In this document: in pieces, positions 52,631 through 62,025 of the stretch
Position numbering within the stretch: position 1 is the stretch's first letter
How the letters are laid out: each line of letters starts with the position of its first letter
Assembly: GCF_004514425.2 (NCBI RefSeq)
Contig: NZ_MYFN02000007.1
Coordinates: 62,001-126,000, forward strand
Direction: 5' to 3'
Origin: Shinella sumterensis
GTDB taxonomy: Bacteria > Pseudomonadota > Alphaproteobacteria > Rhizobiales > Rhizobiaceae
DNA length: 64,000 nucleotides
Notes under the pieces: model-generated
The model's database searches: none
Told to the model about the DNA's origin: nothing
The model's input: the letters and a program-made list of their open reading frames with translations, nothing else
Translations under genes and position numbers: made by a program

Positions 52631-53830
52631 ATGCCCATGACCTCTGCCGACCCGATTGCCAATCTCGCCACCCTGATCCGCTGCCCGTCCGTGACGCCCG
52701 CCGAGGGCGGCGCGCTGACAGCCCTTGCCGCCATGCTGGAGCCGCTCGGCTTCACCGTGGAGCGCATGGTGGCCCGCGAACCCGGCATGCCCGATATCGA
52801 GAACCTCTATGCCCGCATCGGCACGGACGGCCCGCATCTGATGTTTGCCGGCCACACCGACGTCGTGCCTGTCGGCGACGAGGCTGCCTGGACGCATGAT
52901 CCGTTCGGCGCGGAGATCGCCGGCGGCGAGATGTTCGGCCGCGGCGCCGTGGACATGAAGGGCGGCATCGCCTGCTTCGTCGCGGCCGTCGCGCGCCATA
53001 TCGGGAAACACGGCCCACCGAAGGGCTCCGTCTCCTTCCTCATCACCGGCGATGAGGAAGGCCCGGCCGTCAACGGTACGATCAAGCTGCTCGAATGGGC
53101 GGCCGCCCGCGGCGGGCGCTGGGATGCCTGCCTCGTGGGCGAGCCGACCAATCCCGATCAGCTCGGCGACATGATCAAGATCGGCCGGCGCGGCTCCGTC
53201 TCCGGCACCGTGACGGTGCACGGCGTGCAGGGTCATGCCGCCTATCCGCACCTCGCCGACAATGCCGTGCGCGGCATCGTCGCGCTGACGGACGCCCTGA
53301 TGGACCCGCCCTTCGACGCCGGCACGGAAAACTTCCAGCCGTCGAACCTCGAAGTGACCACCATCGACATCGGCAACCGCGCCACCAATGTCGTGCCGGG
53401 CAAGGCGACCGCCAGCTTCAACATCCGCTTCAACGACACCTGGACGGCCGAGACCGTCATGGCCGAGATCGTGCGCCGGCTCGATGCCGCGGCCGCCGAC
53501 GAGAGGCTGCGGCCCGGCCGCAGCCCCGTGCGCTACGATATCGCCTGGGCCGAACGCCCCAGCCATGTCTTCCTGACGCGCAACAACCAGCTGATCGCCT
53601 CGCTATCGGGCGCGGTGGAAGCGGTGACCGGCCGCGCGCCGAAGCTGTCGACGACCGGCGGCACGTCCGATGCCCGTTTCATCAAGGATTATTGCCCGGT
53701 CGTCGAGTTCGGCCTTGTGGGGCAGACCATGCATATGGTGGACGAGCGGGTGGCCGTCGCTGATCTCGAGACGCTGACGTCGATCTACGAGACCTTCATC
53801 GAACGCTGGTTCGACAATGCCCGGTCTTGA
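52631..53830 (+). CDS. dapE: Succinyl-diaminopimelate desuccinylase
   Basis: An M20-family di-zinc enzyme of 399 residues completing the succinylase branch. Motifs are FAGHTDVVPVGDEAAW (His ligand, catalytic Asp), GRGAVDMKGGIACFV (bridging Asp), ITGDEEGPAVNGT (catalytic Glu and ligand), LVGEPTN and the C-terminal VVEFGLVGQTMHMVDE (His ligand). ATG at 52631 or 52637; the former is used. Confidence 0.96.
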   Translation: MPMTSADPIANLATLIRCPSVTPAEGGALTALAAMLEPLGFTVERMVAREPGMPDIENLYARIGTDGPHLMFAGHTDVVPVGDEAAWTHDPFGAEIAGGEMFGRGAVDMKGGIACFVAAVARHIGKHGPPKGSVSFLITGDEEGPAVNGTIKLLEWAAARGGRWDACLVGEPTNPDQLGDMIKIGRRGSVSGTVTVHGVQGHAAYPHLADNAVRGIVALTDALMDPPFDAGTENFQPSNLEVTTIDIGNRATNVVPGKATASFNIRFNDTWTAETVMAEIVRRLDAAAADERLRPGRSPVRYDIAWAERPSHVFLTRNNQLIASLSGAVEAVTGRAPKLSTTGGTSDARFIKDYCPVVEFGLVGQTMHMVDERVAVADLETLTSIYETFIERWFDNARS

Positions 53831-54413
53831 CGAGGTCCTGCATTATCTTACCGGCGTCGTTCTGCTGTTGCGCCAGAAGCAGGAAGGCTTCGGCTGGCTG
53901 GACCTGACGATGCGCGGCTTCACGCGGTCGTTCTGGGCGATCGTGTGGTGCCTGCCGGCCTTTGCCGTGATCTGGGCATCGTGGCGGCTCTATTATCTCG
54001 CTGCCATGCCCGCCGATACGCCGGCGGGCTTCAATTTCCTGGTGAAGCTCGCCGTCATCGATGTCGTCGGCTGGATGCTACCGCTCGCGCTGCTGGCGGT
54101 GCTTGCCGGCCCCTTGGGCTACGGCAAGTATCTCGCAACGCTGGTGACCGCCAGCAACTGGGTCGCGATCCCCTTCGCCTATGCGGCCGCCATTCCCTTC
54201 GCGCTGACGCTCGTGCTGCCCACAAGCGCGCCGTTCGCCGGCCTGCTTCTCTACGTGGTCTTCGGCGCCAGTGTCGTGCTGCAGTACCGGCTGGTCTGGA
54301 TGTGCGTCGGCAGGCAGGCCCTTCTGGCCGCGGCCATCACCGCGATCTTCGTGCTGCCGCCAATGATCGTCGGACAGGAACTGCAGCGCCTTCTCGGCAC
54401 GATGCCGGTCTGA
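53817..54413 (+). CDS. Polytopic membrane protein, unknown
   Basis: A 198-residue hydrophobic protein with about five to six membrane segments (WAIVWCLPAFAVIWASW, LAVIDVVGWMLPLALLAVLAG, FAYAAAIPFALTLVLP, GLLLYVVFGASVVLQYRLVW, AAITAIFVLPPMIV). It starts 14 nt inside the end of dapE, so translation is likely coupled. I do not recognise the family. It converges on truA. Confidence 0.7.
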   Translation: MPGLDEVLHYLTGVVLLLRQKQEGFGWLDLTMRGFTRSFWAIVWCLPAFAVIWASWRLYYLAAMPADTPAGFNFLVKLAVIDVVGWMLPLALLAVLAGPLGYGKYLATLVTASNWVAIPFAYAAAIPFALTLVLPTSAPFAGLLLYVVFGASVVLQYRLVWMCVGRQALLAAAITAIFVLPPMIVGQELQRLLGTMPV

Positions 54414-55157
54414 TCAGTAATCGACAGCCATGAAGTAAAGGCCATCGGGCGGCGCGACGGGGCCGCAGGCCTTGCGGTCGCGCGCCTCCAGCGCCGCGCG
54501 CACATCGCCGGCCGTCCACTTGCCCTCGCCGGCCAGCTTCAGCGTTCCGGCAAAGGAACGGATCTGGTTGTGCAGGAAGCTTTGCGCGGACACACGCATC
54601 TCTATGAGATCGCCGTTGCGCGTCACCTCCAGACGGTCGATGGTGCGCACCGGGCTGTTCGCCTGGCACTGGGCCGCGCGGAACGTCGTGAAGTCGTGTT
54701 TTCCCACCAGCATCTGCCCGGCCGCGTGCATGGCGTCGTGATCGAGGTCTTTGGCGACGAACCAGGCGCGGTTCGCCTCCAGCGCCAGCGGCGCCTTGCG
54801 CGAGATGATGCGGTAGAGATAGTGCCGCTTCTTCGCGGAGAAGCGCGCATCGAAATCGTCGGGCGCCCGTGCCGCATCGAGAATCGCGACCCGCTCGCCG
54901 GCCATGCCGAGATGGGCGTTGAGGGCGTTGCGGAGCGTATGCTCCTTCCAGTCGCGTGTCAGGTCGGCATGGGCGACCTGCCCCATGGCGTGCACGCCGG
55001 AATCCGTGCGCCCCGCACCGCGGATCGAGACGGTCTCGCCGGTCAGCGACAGGATCGCGGCCTCGATGGCGCCCTGGACGGAGGGACCATTGTCCTGCCG
55101 CTGCCAGCCCACATAGGGCGTGCCGTCATATTCGATCACGAGCTTGTAGCGCGGCAT
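54414..55157 (-). CDS. truA: tRNA pseudouridine synthase A
   Basis: Modifies positions 38-40 in the anticodon arm; 247 residues. Motifs are [33 protein letters not shown] (catalytic Asp) and [15 protein letters not shown]. Its ATG shares a base with the fmt stop (TGATG), indicating translational coupling in def-fmt-truA. Confidence 0.96.
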   Translation of the reverse strand: MPRYKLVIEYDGTPYVGWQRQDNGPSVQGAIEAAILSLTGETVSIRGAGRTDSGVHAMGQVAHADLTRDWKEHTLRNALNAHLGMAGERVAILDAARAPDDFDARFSAKKRHYLYRIISRKAPLALEANRAWFVAKDLDHDAMHAAGQMLVGKHDFTTFRAAQCQANSPVRTIDRLEVTRNGDLIEMRVSAQSFLHNQIRSFAGTLKLAGEGKWTAGDVRAALEARDRKACGPVAPPDGLYFMAVDY

Positions 55158-56098
55158 CAGGCCAGGACCTGACCGGGCGCGACCGGCGTGCCGCGCAGGA
55201 AATCGGCGGCGTCGAGCGGCTTGCCGCCGGCCTTCTGCAAGCGCAGGAGCCGGACGGCGCCCTTGCCGCAGGCGATGGCCAGCGCATCGTCGAGTACCGT
55301 GCCGGCGGGATGCGCGGCGCTTTCATCGACGAGCGCGCTTGCCAGCACCTTCACCCGTTCCGGCTTGCCGGCGACGGGCAGTTCGAACCACGCGCCGGGA
55401 AACGGCGAGAGGCCGCGGATATGGTTGTGCACATCCTTAGCCGGCTTCGAAAAACCGATACGGGTTTCGGCCTTGTCGATCTTGGCGGCGTAGAGCACGC
55501 CCTCCTCGGCCTGCGGCGTCAGCGGCAGGTTGCCGGCCTCCAGCTTCGCCATGGCCTCGACCATCAGCGCGCCGCCTTCCTGCATCAGCGCATCGTGCAG
55601 TTCGCCTGCGGTCATGGTCTCGTCGATCGCCACGCGGGCGGTGAGCGCGACAGGGCCGGTATCGAGGCCCTTGTCCATCTTCATGACCATCATGCCGGTC
55701 TCGGCATCGCCCGCCATGATCGCCCGCTGGATGGGGGCCGCCCCCCGCCAGCGCGGCAGGAGCGAGGCATGGCCGTTGTAGCAGCCGAGGCGCGTGCCGG
55801 TGAGGATCGCTTCCGGCAGCAGCAGGCCGTAGGCCACGACGACGGCGACATCCGCCTTCAGGGCGCGGAACGCCTCGCGCTCCGCGTCCTCACGGAAATT
55901 GACGGGCGTGTGGACGGGAATGCCCAGCCGTTCCGCCGCCTGGTGCACAGGGGATTTCACCAGTTCGAGGCCGCGGCGGCCGGCGGGGCGGGGCGGCTGC
56001 GAATAGACGGCGACGATCTCGTGGCCCGCCTCGGCCAGTGCCGTCAAGGTCGGGACGGAGAAGTCCGGCGTGCCCATGAAAATGATGCGAAGGGCCAT
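55157..56098 (-). CDS. fmt: Methionyl-tRNA formyltransferase
   Basis: Adds the formyl group to initiator Met-tRNA; 313 residues. It has [48 protein letters not shown] (catalytic Asn/His region) and [10 protein letters not shown]. The C-terminal OB-like domain is complete. It lies between def and truA. Confidence 0.97.
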   Translation of the reverse strand: MALRIIFMGTPDFSVPTLTALAEAGHEIVAVYSQPPRPAGRRGLELVKSPVHQAAERLGIPVHTPVNFREDAEREAFRALKADVAVVVAYGLLLPEAILTGTRLGCYNGHASLLPRWRGAAPIQRAIMAGDAETGMMVMKMDKGLDTGPVALTARVAIDETMTAGELHDALMQEGGALMVEAMAKLEAGNLPLTPQAEEGVLYAAKIDKAETRIGFSKPAKDVHNHIRGLSPFPGAWFELPVAGKPERVKVLASALVDESAAHPAGTVLDDALAIACGKGAVRLLRLQKAGGKPLDAADFLRGTPVAPGQVLA

Positions 56099-56186
56099 CG
56101 GTCAGCCTCCGTGAAAGCAGTTCGGCAAAACCGCAAGGCGGTCTTGCGCCTTGAACCGCGTGAAAACGACGCCGCAGCAATCGCGC

Positions 56187-56711
56187 TCAGAGCGCCTTGC
56201 TGCCGCGCAGCTTGGCGGCCTTGGTGAACTTGCGGATCACCATTTCGCGCTTCAGCTTGGAAATGTGGTCGATGAACAGCACGCCGTTCAGATGATCGAT
56301 CTCGTGCTGGAGGCAGGTCGCCAGAAGGCCGTCGGCCTCCGTCAGCTGCTCCTTGCCGTCCCGGTCGAGATGTCTGACCTTGATCGCCGCCGGACGCTCG
56401 ACTTCCGCGTAATAGTCGGGGATCGAAAGGCAGCCTTCCTCGTAAACCGAACGCGCATCCGTGGCGGAGACGATTTCCGGGTTGATGAAGACGAGCGGCT
56501 GCTTGTCCTCGCCATCCTTCGACACGTCGAGCACCAGCATGCGGCGCGCAACGCCGATCTGGATGGCGGCAAGGCCGATGCCCGGCGCGTCGTACATGGT
56601 TTCCAGCATGTCGTCGGCGAGCTTCTTGACCTCGCCATCCACGGTCTCGATGGGCTGCGAGACCTGGCGAAGGATCGGATCGGGAAGGATAATCAGCGGC
56701 TTGATGGTCAT
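56187..56711 (-). CDS. def: Peptide deformylase
   Basis: Removes the formyl group from nascent proteins; 174 residues. The three motifs are [24 protein letters not shown] (Cys ligand) and [18 protein letters not shown] (HEIDH metal site). The strong AAGGAGG site precedes the ATG. First gene of def-fmt-truA. Confidence 0.97.
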   Translation of the reverse strand: MTIKPLIILPDPILRQVSQPIETVDGEVKKLADDMLETMYDAPGIGLAAIQIGVARRMLVLDVSKDGEDKQPLVFINPEIVSATDARSVYEEGCLSIPDYYAEVERPAAIKVRHLDRDGKEQLTEADGLLATCLQHEIDHLNGVLFIDHISKLKREMVIRKFTKAAKLRGSKAL

Positions 56712-56822
56712 GCGCCTCCTTAACCTGCTTTTTTCGGGCTTTCAATCGGCTTGCACGACCGGACAGCGGCTTTGTTCACGGTATGATCTGGTTTTTGCCG
56801 TCATCCGTGGTATGGTCGCGGC

Positions 56823-58016
56823 ATGATCGATCCTGCCCTTGATACGCTTCTCACCTCCACGCTCGACCGGCTCGGCGGAACCGGGCCTGCGCTGGCCCTG
56901 CTTCTCGCCGTCCTGATCCTGGTTTTCGGCCTGCTTTCGGCTCGCCGCAGCCAGGCGCGCCAGCGCGAGGCGGCGAGCCTCGCGGAGCTGCGCTTCGCCG
57001 AACTGCTCAAGGCGCAGACGGAGATGCAGGGGCGCGTCGCCGCCATGGCCGAGGTCTTCGGCGCCAAGCAATCCGAGACCAACCAGGCGATCAACACCCG
57101 GCTCGACGGGCTGACGCAGCGGCTCGGCCAGTCGATCTCCGAACAGACGCGCGCGACCCATGAGAACCTGCGCCGCCTGCAGGAGCGGCTCGCGGTGATC
57201 GACAACGCCCAGACCAACATCCAGTCGCTAGCCAAGGACGTGGTGGGGCTTCAGGCCATTCTCTCCAACAAGCAGACGCGCGGCGCTTTTGGCCAGTCGC
57301 GCATGGAGACCATCATCGCCGACGCGCTGCCGTCCGGCGCCTATCAGTTCCAGGCGCAGCTGGCGAGCGGGGTGCGGCCGGACTGCACGATCCGCATGCC
57401 GAACGGCCAGCCGCCGCTCGTCGTGGACGCGAAATTCCCGCTCGAAGCGTGGAACGCGATGTCGGACGCGCGCTCGCCGGAGGCCGCGAAGATCGCCGCC
57501 CAGCAATTCCGCCGCGACATGGAAGTCCACATCCGCGATATCTCCGAAAAATACCTGATCGCCGGCGAGACGCAGGATACGGCCTTCCTCTTCGTGCCGT
57601 CCGAATCGATCTTCGCCGGCATCCACGAGAATTTCGAGGCCGTCGTGCAGCGGGCGCACCGCGCCCGCGTCGTCATCGTCTCGCCCTCACTGCTGATGCT
57701 GTCGGTGCAGGTGCTGCAGGCACTGCTGAAGGACCAGCGCATGCGCGAGCAGGCCCATGTCATCCAGGGCGAGGTCGCACGGCTGATGGACGATTTGACG
57801 CGGCTCGACGACCGGGTGCGCAAGCTGCACGGCCATTTCACCTCCGCGCAGAAGGATGTGGACCTGATTTTGACGTCGACGGAGAAGCTTACCCGGCGCG
57901 GCGCGCGCATCGGCGAGCTGGAATTCGAGACCGTCGTCGCCCTTTCGGAGAGCCCCGATGCGGTTGCCGAGGGACGAACGGCGCCGCCGCGGCTGAGGGT
58001 GGTTGACGAGGACTGA
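56823..58016 (+). CDS. rmuC: RmuC family DNA recombination protein
   Basis: A protein of 397 residues. N-terminal membrane anchor (about 21-39), long coiled coil (about 45-155), then the RmuC nuclease-like core (about 160-340; GAFGQSRMETIIADALPSGAYQF, PPLVVDAKFPLEAW, DTAFLFVPSESIFAGIHE). Limits recombination at inverted repeats in E. coli. Diverges from def. Confidence 0.93.
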   Translation: MIDPALDTLLTSTLDRLGGTGPALALLLAVLILVFGLLSARRSQARQREAASLAELRFAELLKAQTEMQGRVAAMAEVFGAKQSETNQAINTRLDGLTQRLGQSISEQTRATHENLRRLQERLAVIDNAQTNIQSLAKDVVGLQAILSNKQTRGAFGQSRMETIIADALPSGAYQFQAQLASGVRPDCTIRMPNGQPPLVVDAKFPLEAWNAMSDARSPEAAKIAAQQFRRDMEVHIRDISEKYLIAGETQDTAFLFVPSESIFAGIHENFEAVVQRAHRARVVIVSPSLLMLSVQVLQALLKDQRMREQAHVIQGEVARLMDDLTRLDDRVRKLHGHFTSAQKDVDLILTSTEKLTRRGARIGELEFETVVALSESPDAVAEGRTAPPRLRVVDED

Positions 58017-58060
58017 CTGCCTCGGGCAGTGTCCGGCGGAAACGACAAAGGGCTATTTTC

Positions 58061-58960
58061 ATGATCACCGTCTTCGGCTCCATCAACATGGACCTCATCG
58101 CCACGCCGGAACGCCTGCCGAGACCCGGCGAAACGGTGATGGGAACCAGCTTCACCACCGCTGCCGGCGGCAAGGGCGCCAACCAGGCGCTTGCCGCGCG
58201 CCGCGCCGGCGCGATGGTGCGCATGGCCGGCGCCGTGGGTGACGATCGCCTGGGCAGCCAGGCGCTGGCGCTGCTGGCCGATGCCGCCGTGGACCTCAAC
58301 GCCGTGCGCTATCCCGCCGAGGCGACGGGCACCGCCCACATCCTCGTCGCCCCTGACGGCGAGAACATGATCGTCGTCGTTCCCGGCGCCAACGGAACCG
58401 TCAGCGACGAGGACGCCCGGCGCGCTATCGCGGCCATGTCGCGCGGCGATTACCTGATGCTGCAGTTCGAGATCCCGACGAGCGCGATCGAGGCCGCGCT
58501 GGCCGCCGCCAGGCAGAAGGGTGTCGTCTCCATCATCAACATCGCGCCGTTCAATGCCGAGGCCAAGCGGCTGGGTGGCACGGCCGACATCCTCGTCGCC
58601 AATGAAACGGAATTCGATCTCTTCGTCGGCAAGGGCGAGCTGTCCGACGAGGAGCGGGAAGCCGTCATGCATCGCATCCACGGCGAGAACGGCCAGACCA
58701 TCATCGTCACGCTCGGGGCGGACGGCGTCGTCGCCATCCGCAAGAACGAGATCTACCGGGCCGCCGGCCTCAAGATCGAGCCGGTCGATACGGTCGGCGC
58801 GGGCGACACGTTCTGCGGCTACCTGGCCGCGTCGCTGGATGCCGGACTTGCCTTCAAGGACGCACTGCGCCGCGCGGCCGTCGCAGGCTCGCTTGCCTGC
58901 CTGAAGCCCGGCGCCCAGCCGTCCATCCCCTTCGCAAACGCCGTCGACGCGGAAGTCTGA
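58061..58960 (+). CDS. rbsK: Ribokinase
   Basis: A PfkB-family sugar kinase of 299 residues that phosphorylates ribose. It has FGSINMDLIATPERLP, GGKGANQALAARRAGA, AANGTV-type sugar contacts (PGANGTVSDED) and DTVGAGDTFCGYLAASL with the catalytic Asp. A nucleoside hydrolase gene 3 kb away could supply ribose. Confidence 0.93.
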   Translation: MITVFGSINMDLIATPERLPRPGETVMGTSFTTAAGGKGANQALAARRAGAMVRMAGAVGDDRLGSQALALLADAAVDLNAVRYPAEATGTAHILVAPDGENMIVVVPGANGTVSDEDARRAIAAMSRGDYLMLQFEIPTSAIEAALAAARQKGVVSIINIAPFNAEAKRLGGTADILVANETEFDLFVGKGELSDEEREAVMHRIHGENGQTIIVTLGADGVVAIRKNEIYRAAGLKIEPVDTVGAGDTFCGYLAASLDAGLAFKDALRRAAVAGSLACLKPGAQPSIPFANAVDAEV

Positions 58961-59251
58961 CGCCATCGCGTGGCCCCGTTGTGGAGAACTTCGCAACGGG
59001 GACACCGCGTGTCGTTTTGCCCGCGACGCCCGGTAATTCAGCGATCCCGCTGACACTGGGGATCGAAATTTGGCTCTTTATTAATATTCTACAGGGTATT
59101 GAAATCCTCAAACCACCGACGTTGCGAAAAGCGGCCCGGGCGGTCCAGGACGCAGGTCGCGCGCCTCGCACTCCATGATGGAGCCCATCCCGACAATCGA
59201 ACGTGCTTCTCCGCGGCACCCGCCGCGGACGCTTCCTATCGTGAGGATTTC
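58961..59251 (+). other. Intergenic region between rbsK and the second chemoreceptor gene
   Basis: A stem CCCCGTTG / CAACGGGG (58974-59001) with a long loop and no T tail follows rbsK. An AT-rich stretch around 59065-59105 (TTTATTAATATTCTAC) is a likely promoter area for the chemoreceptor. No gene seen. Confidence 0.45.
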
Positions 59252-61588
59252 ATGTTCAAGCTTCAGGCCAAGTCGCTCGCGACGAAGCTCATCGCAGTGA
59301 CCGGTGGCACCATCGCCCTGGTGCTGCTCGCCTCCAACACCGTGCTCATCCAGCAGAGCCAGGATCGCGTCGCCGGCCTCGTCTATTCGGAGGCGAACAC
59401 GGAAGCGAAAGCCATCGCGTCCGACATCGCGACCGATATCGGACAGCTCGCCAGCGCCGCGCGCTCGATGGCCGGCGTGATCGAGCAGGGCCATGCCAAC
59501 GCGCACTTCGACCGAAAGGAAGTGGTCGACATCATCAAGGCCAATGCGGAGAAGAACGACTTCGCGCTCGGAAGCTGGTTTGCGGAAGAGCCCAACGCCT
59601 TCGACGGCAAGTCGCGCGAGACGGGCGAATCGCTGGAGACCGGCACGTTCAAGGATGGTTCGTTCAATCCCTACTGGACCAAGCGCAAGGACGGCTCCAT
59701 CGCGCTCTCCACCTTCGAATCCGATTACAAGGCGGAGTGGTATGCCTTGGCGGCGAATTCAGGCAAGGGCGCGATGACCCAGCCCTACAAGGAAAGCTCG
59801 ACCGGCGAAGGCTTCACCATGGCCTCGATCGCGTTTCCTGTCGTCTCGGGCGGCAAGCGTATCGGCGTCACCGGCGTCGACGTCTCGCTGAAGACCCTCT
59901 CCGACAAGCTGAGCAAACTGGCGCCGTTCGGCGAGGGCCGCGTGCTGCTGCTGTCGCAGACCGGCAAGTGGCTCGTCGCGCCGAATGCCGACCTCGTCAT
60001 GAAGCCCTATGAAGGTGTCGGCGAGGATATCGTCAAATCCGCGCTCTCCACGGGCAAGCCGGGTCTCGTCGAGAACGTGACCTTCAACGAACTCGCGGCC
60101 TTCGATCGTGTCGTCTACCCCTTCGCGCTGCCGGACATCAACACGTCCTGGATCGTGCTCGTCGATGTGCCGCGCGCGGCGATCAATGCGCCCGTGCAGG
60201 ATCAGACCTTCATGATGATCATCGGTGGCCTCATCGTTCTGGCCGCCGTGCTGACCGGGCTCTACGTCGCGGTGCGTATGTTCGTGCAGAAGCCGCTTGC
60301 CGGCCTTGTCCGCGACGTCGATGCGCTGAGCGGCGGCACCTACACGCAGCCCGTCAGCGGGCAGGACCGGTCCGATGAAACCGGCGCCGTCGCCAAGGCG
60401 CTGGAAGGGTTCCGCCACCAGCTCGCCAATACCCGCACGCTGGAAGCCGAAGCCAGCCGCCAGCGCGAGCTGACGGAAGCCGAACGCAGCCGCTCGGAAA
60501 CGGAGCGCGCGGAATCGAGCGCCCTGCAGCGCGAGATCGTCGCCCGCCTCGGCGACGGCCTCGCCCAGCTCTCCGAAGGCAACCTGGCCTTCCGCCTGTC
60601 CGGCGATTTCCCGGGCGAGTACGGCAAGCTGAAGACCGACTTCAACTCCGCCATCGCCAGCCTCGAGGAGACGATCCAGACGGTCAACGCCTCCGTCGGC
60701 AATATCGGCGGCGGCACCAGCGAGATCTCCAAGGGCGCGGCCGATCTTTCGCACCGCACCGAGCAGCAGGCCGCAAGCCTCGAGGAGACCGCGGCCGCCC
60801 TCGACCAGCTGACCTCGCAGGTCAATTCCAGCGCGGAGAATGCCCGGGTCGCGGCCAAGTCCGTCGAAACGGCAAACGAGGATGCGAGCCGGTCGGGCGA
60901 AGTCGTGCAGAAGGCGATCGATGCGATGCACGGCATCGAAAGCTCCTCGCGCGAAATCTCCAACATCATCGGCGTCATCGACGACATCGCCTTCCAGACC
61001 AACCTGCTGGCGCTCAATGCCGGCGTGGAAGCGGCGCGCGCCGGCGAAGCCGGCAAGGGCTTTGCGGTCGTGGCGCAGGAAGTGCGCGAGCTTGCCCAGC
61101 GCTCGGCCAATGCCGCCAAGGAGATCAAGACGCTGATCAACACATCGGAGTCCCAGGTGCGCGACGGCGTCAGCCTCGTCGGCCGTGCGGGCGACGCGCT
61201 GGAAAACATCGCCCACCAGGTGAACCAGATCAACGATCTCATCCGCCAGATTTCCTCTTCCGCGTCCGAACAGGCCGTGGGGCTCAAGGAAATCAACGCC
61301 GCCGTCAACCAGATGGACCAGGTCACACAGCAGAACGCCGCGATGGTGGAGGAAACCACCGCCGCCAGCATGGCGCTGAACGACGAAGCCCAGACGCTGA
61401 AGTCGCTCGTCGCGCGCTTCCGCTCCGGCTCGGCGGTGACGGCAAGCGTGCAGCCGGTACAGCAGGCGGCACGCCCGCAGGTCCAGCCGCAGCGTGCGGC
61501 CTACCAGCCCGCCCGCACGGCCAGCCGGCCGGTCCCGCAGGTTTCCGGCAACACGGCGCTGGCGCAGGACGACTGGGAAGAGTTCTGA
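59252..61588 (+). CDS. Methyl-accepting chemotaxis protein with Cache sensor
   Basis: A transmembrane chemoreceptor of 778 residues. TM1 is at about 11-31, a large periplasmic dCache-like domain (about 35-320, including SWFAEEPNAFDGKSRETGE, GSFNPYWTKRKDGS and IGVTGVDVSLKTL), TM2 at about 325-346, then HAMP and the signalling tip ([20 protein letters not shown]). The C-terminus is DDWEEF, a CheR/CheB tether. Small amines or organic acids are common dCache ligands, but none can be assigned. Confidence 0.94.
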   Translation: MFKLQAKSLATKLIAVTGGTIALVLLASNTVLIQQSQDRVAGLVYSEANTEAKAIASDIATDIGQLASAARSMAGVIEQGHANAHFDRKEVVDIIKANAEKNDFALGSWFAEEPNAFDGKSRETGESLETGTFKDGSFNPYWTKRKDGSIALSTFESDYKAEWYALAANSGKGAMTQPYKESSTGEGFTMASIAFPVVSGGKRIGVTGVDVSLKTLSDKLSKLAPFGEGRVLLLSQTGKWLVAPNADLVMKPYEGVGEDIVKSALSTGKPGLVENVTFNELAAFDRVVYPFALPDINTSWIVLVDVPRAAINAPVQDQTFMMIIGGLIVLAAVLTGLYVAVRMFVQKPLAGLVRDVDALSGGTYTQPVSGQDRSDETGAVAKALEGFRHQLANTRTLEAEASRQRELTEAERSRSETERAESSALQREIVARLGDGLAQLSEGNLAFRLSGDFPGEYGKLKTDFNSAIASLEETIQTVNASVGNIGGGTSEISKGAADLSHRTEQQAASLEETAAALDQLTSQVNSSAENARVAAKSVETANEDASRSGEVVQKAIDAMHGIESSSREISNIIGVIDDIAFQTNLLALNAGVEAARAGEAGKGFAVVAQEVRELAQRSANAAKEIKTLINTSESQVRDGVSLVGRAGDALENIAHQVNQINDLIRQISSSASEQAVGLKEINAAVNQMDQVTQQNAAMVEETTAASMALNDEAQTLKSLVARFRSGSAVTASVQPVQQAARPQVQPQRAAYQPARTASRPVPQVSGNTALAQDDWEEF

Positions 61589-61608
61589 GCCGCTCCCGCG
61601 ATCAAAGC

Positions 61609-61637
61609 AAAAGGCCGGCGGAAACGCCGGCCTTTTT
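61609..61637 (+). terminator. Intrinsic terminator after the second chemoreceptor gene
   Basis: AAAAGGCCGGCG / CGCCGGCCTTTT, GAAA loop, T-tail. A near-ideal terminator 20 bp after the stop codon. Confidence 0.92.
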
Positions 61638-61665
61638 CGTTTCTTTGGGGGGCGAGGCTGCTGGG

Positions 61666-62025
61666 CTACTTCGGCTGGGTCGGTTGCGCCTGCAGCCGCC
61701 CGCGTGAGCGCGACCGCGTGGCGCTGGCCAGCCGTTGGGTGGCTTCCTTCAGCTCCAGCTCGGAGAAGAGCGGCTGGTATTCCGGCCGCAGCATCAGCGC
61801 CTCCATGGAAAGCTCGGCCTTGCCCGCATCGAGCAGCCGCTCCAGGCCGGTCGTGCCGGGCTTGAAGACGAGTTCCTTCGCCGCCGCCACGCCGCCGTTG
61901 AGCAGCACGAAGCGGCGCAGCAGGACGGGTCGGAAACCGAGGTCGGCGAACCGGTCGTAGAGGCCCATCATCTCCTTGTGGAAACGGGCCTCCACCGCGG
62001 GACTGACGACGCGCGAACCCCGCAT
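61666..62025 (-). CDS. Hypothetical protein coupled to the nucleoside hydrolase gene
   Basis: A 119-residue protein with no signal peptide or membrane segment. Its ATG shares a base with the hydrolase stop (TGATG). The C-terminus is basic (ATRSRSRGRLQAQPTQPK). The sequence VEARFHKEMMGLYDRFADLGFRP is amphipathic. I recognise no family. Confidence 0.6.
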   Translation of the reverse strand: MRGSRVVSPAVEARFHKEMMGLYDRFADLGFRPVLLRRFVLLNGGVAAAKELVFKPGTTGLERLLDAGKAELSMEALMLRPEYQPLFSELELKEATQRLASATRSRSRGRLQAQPTQPK

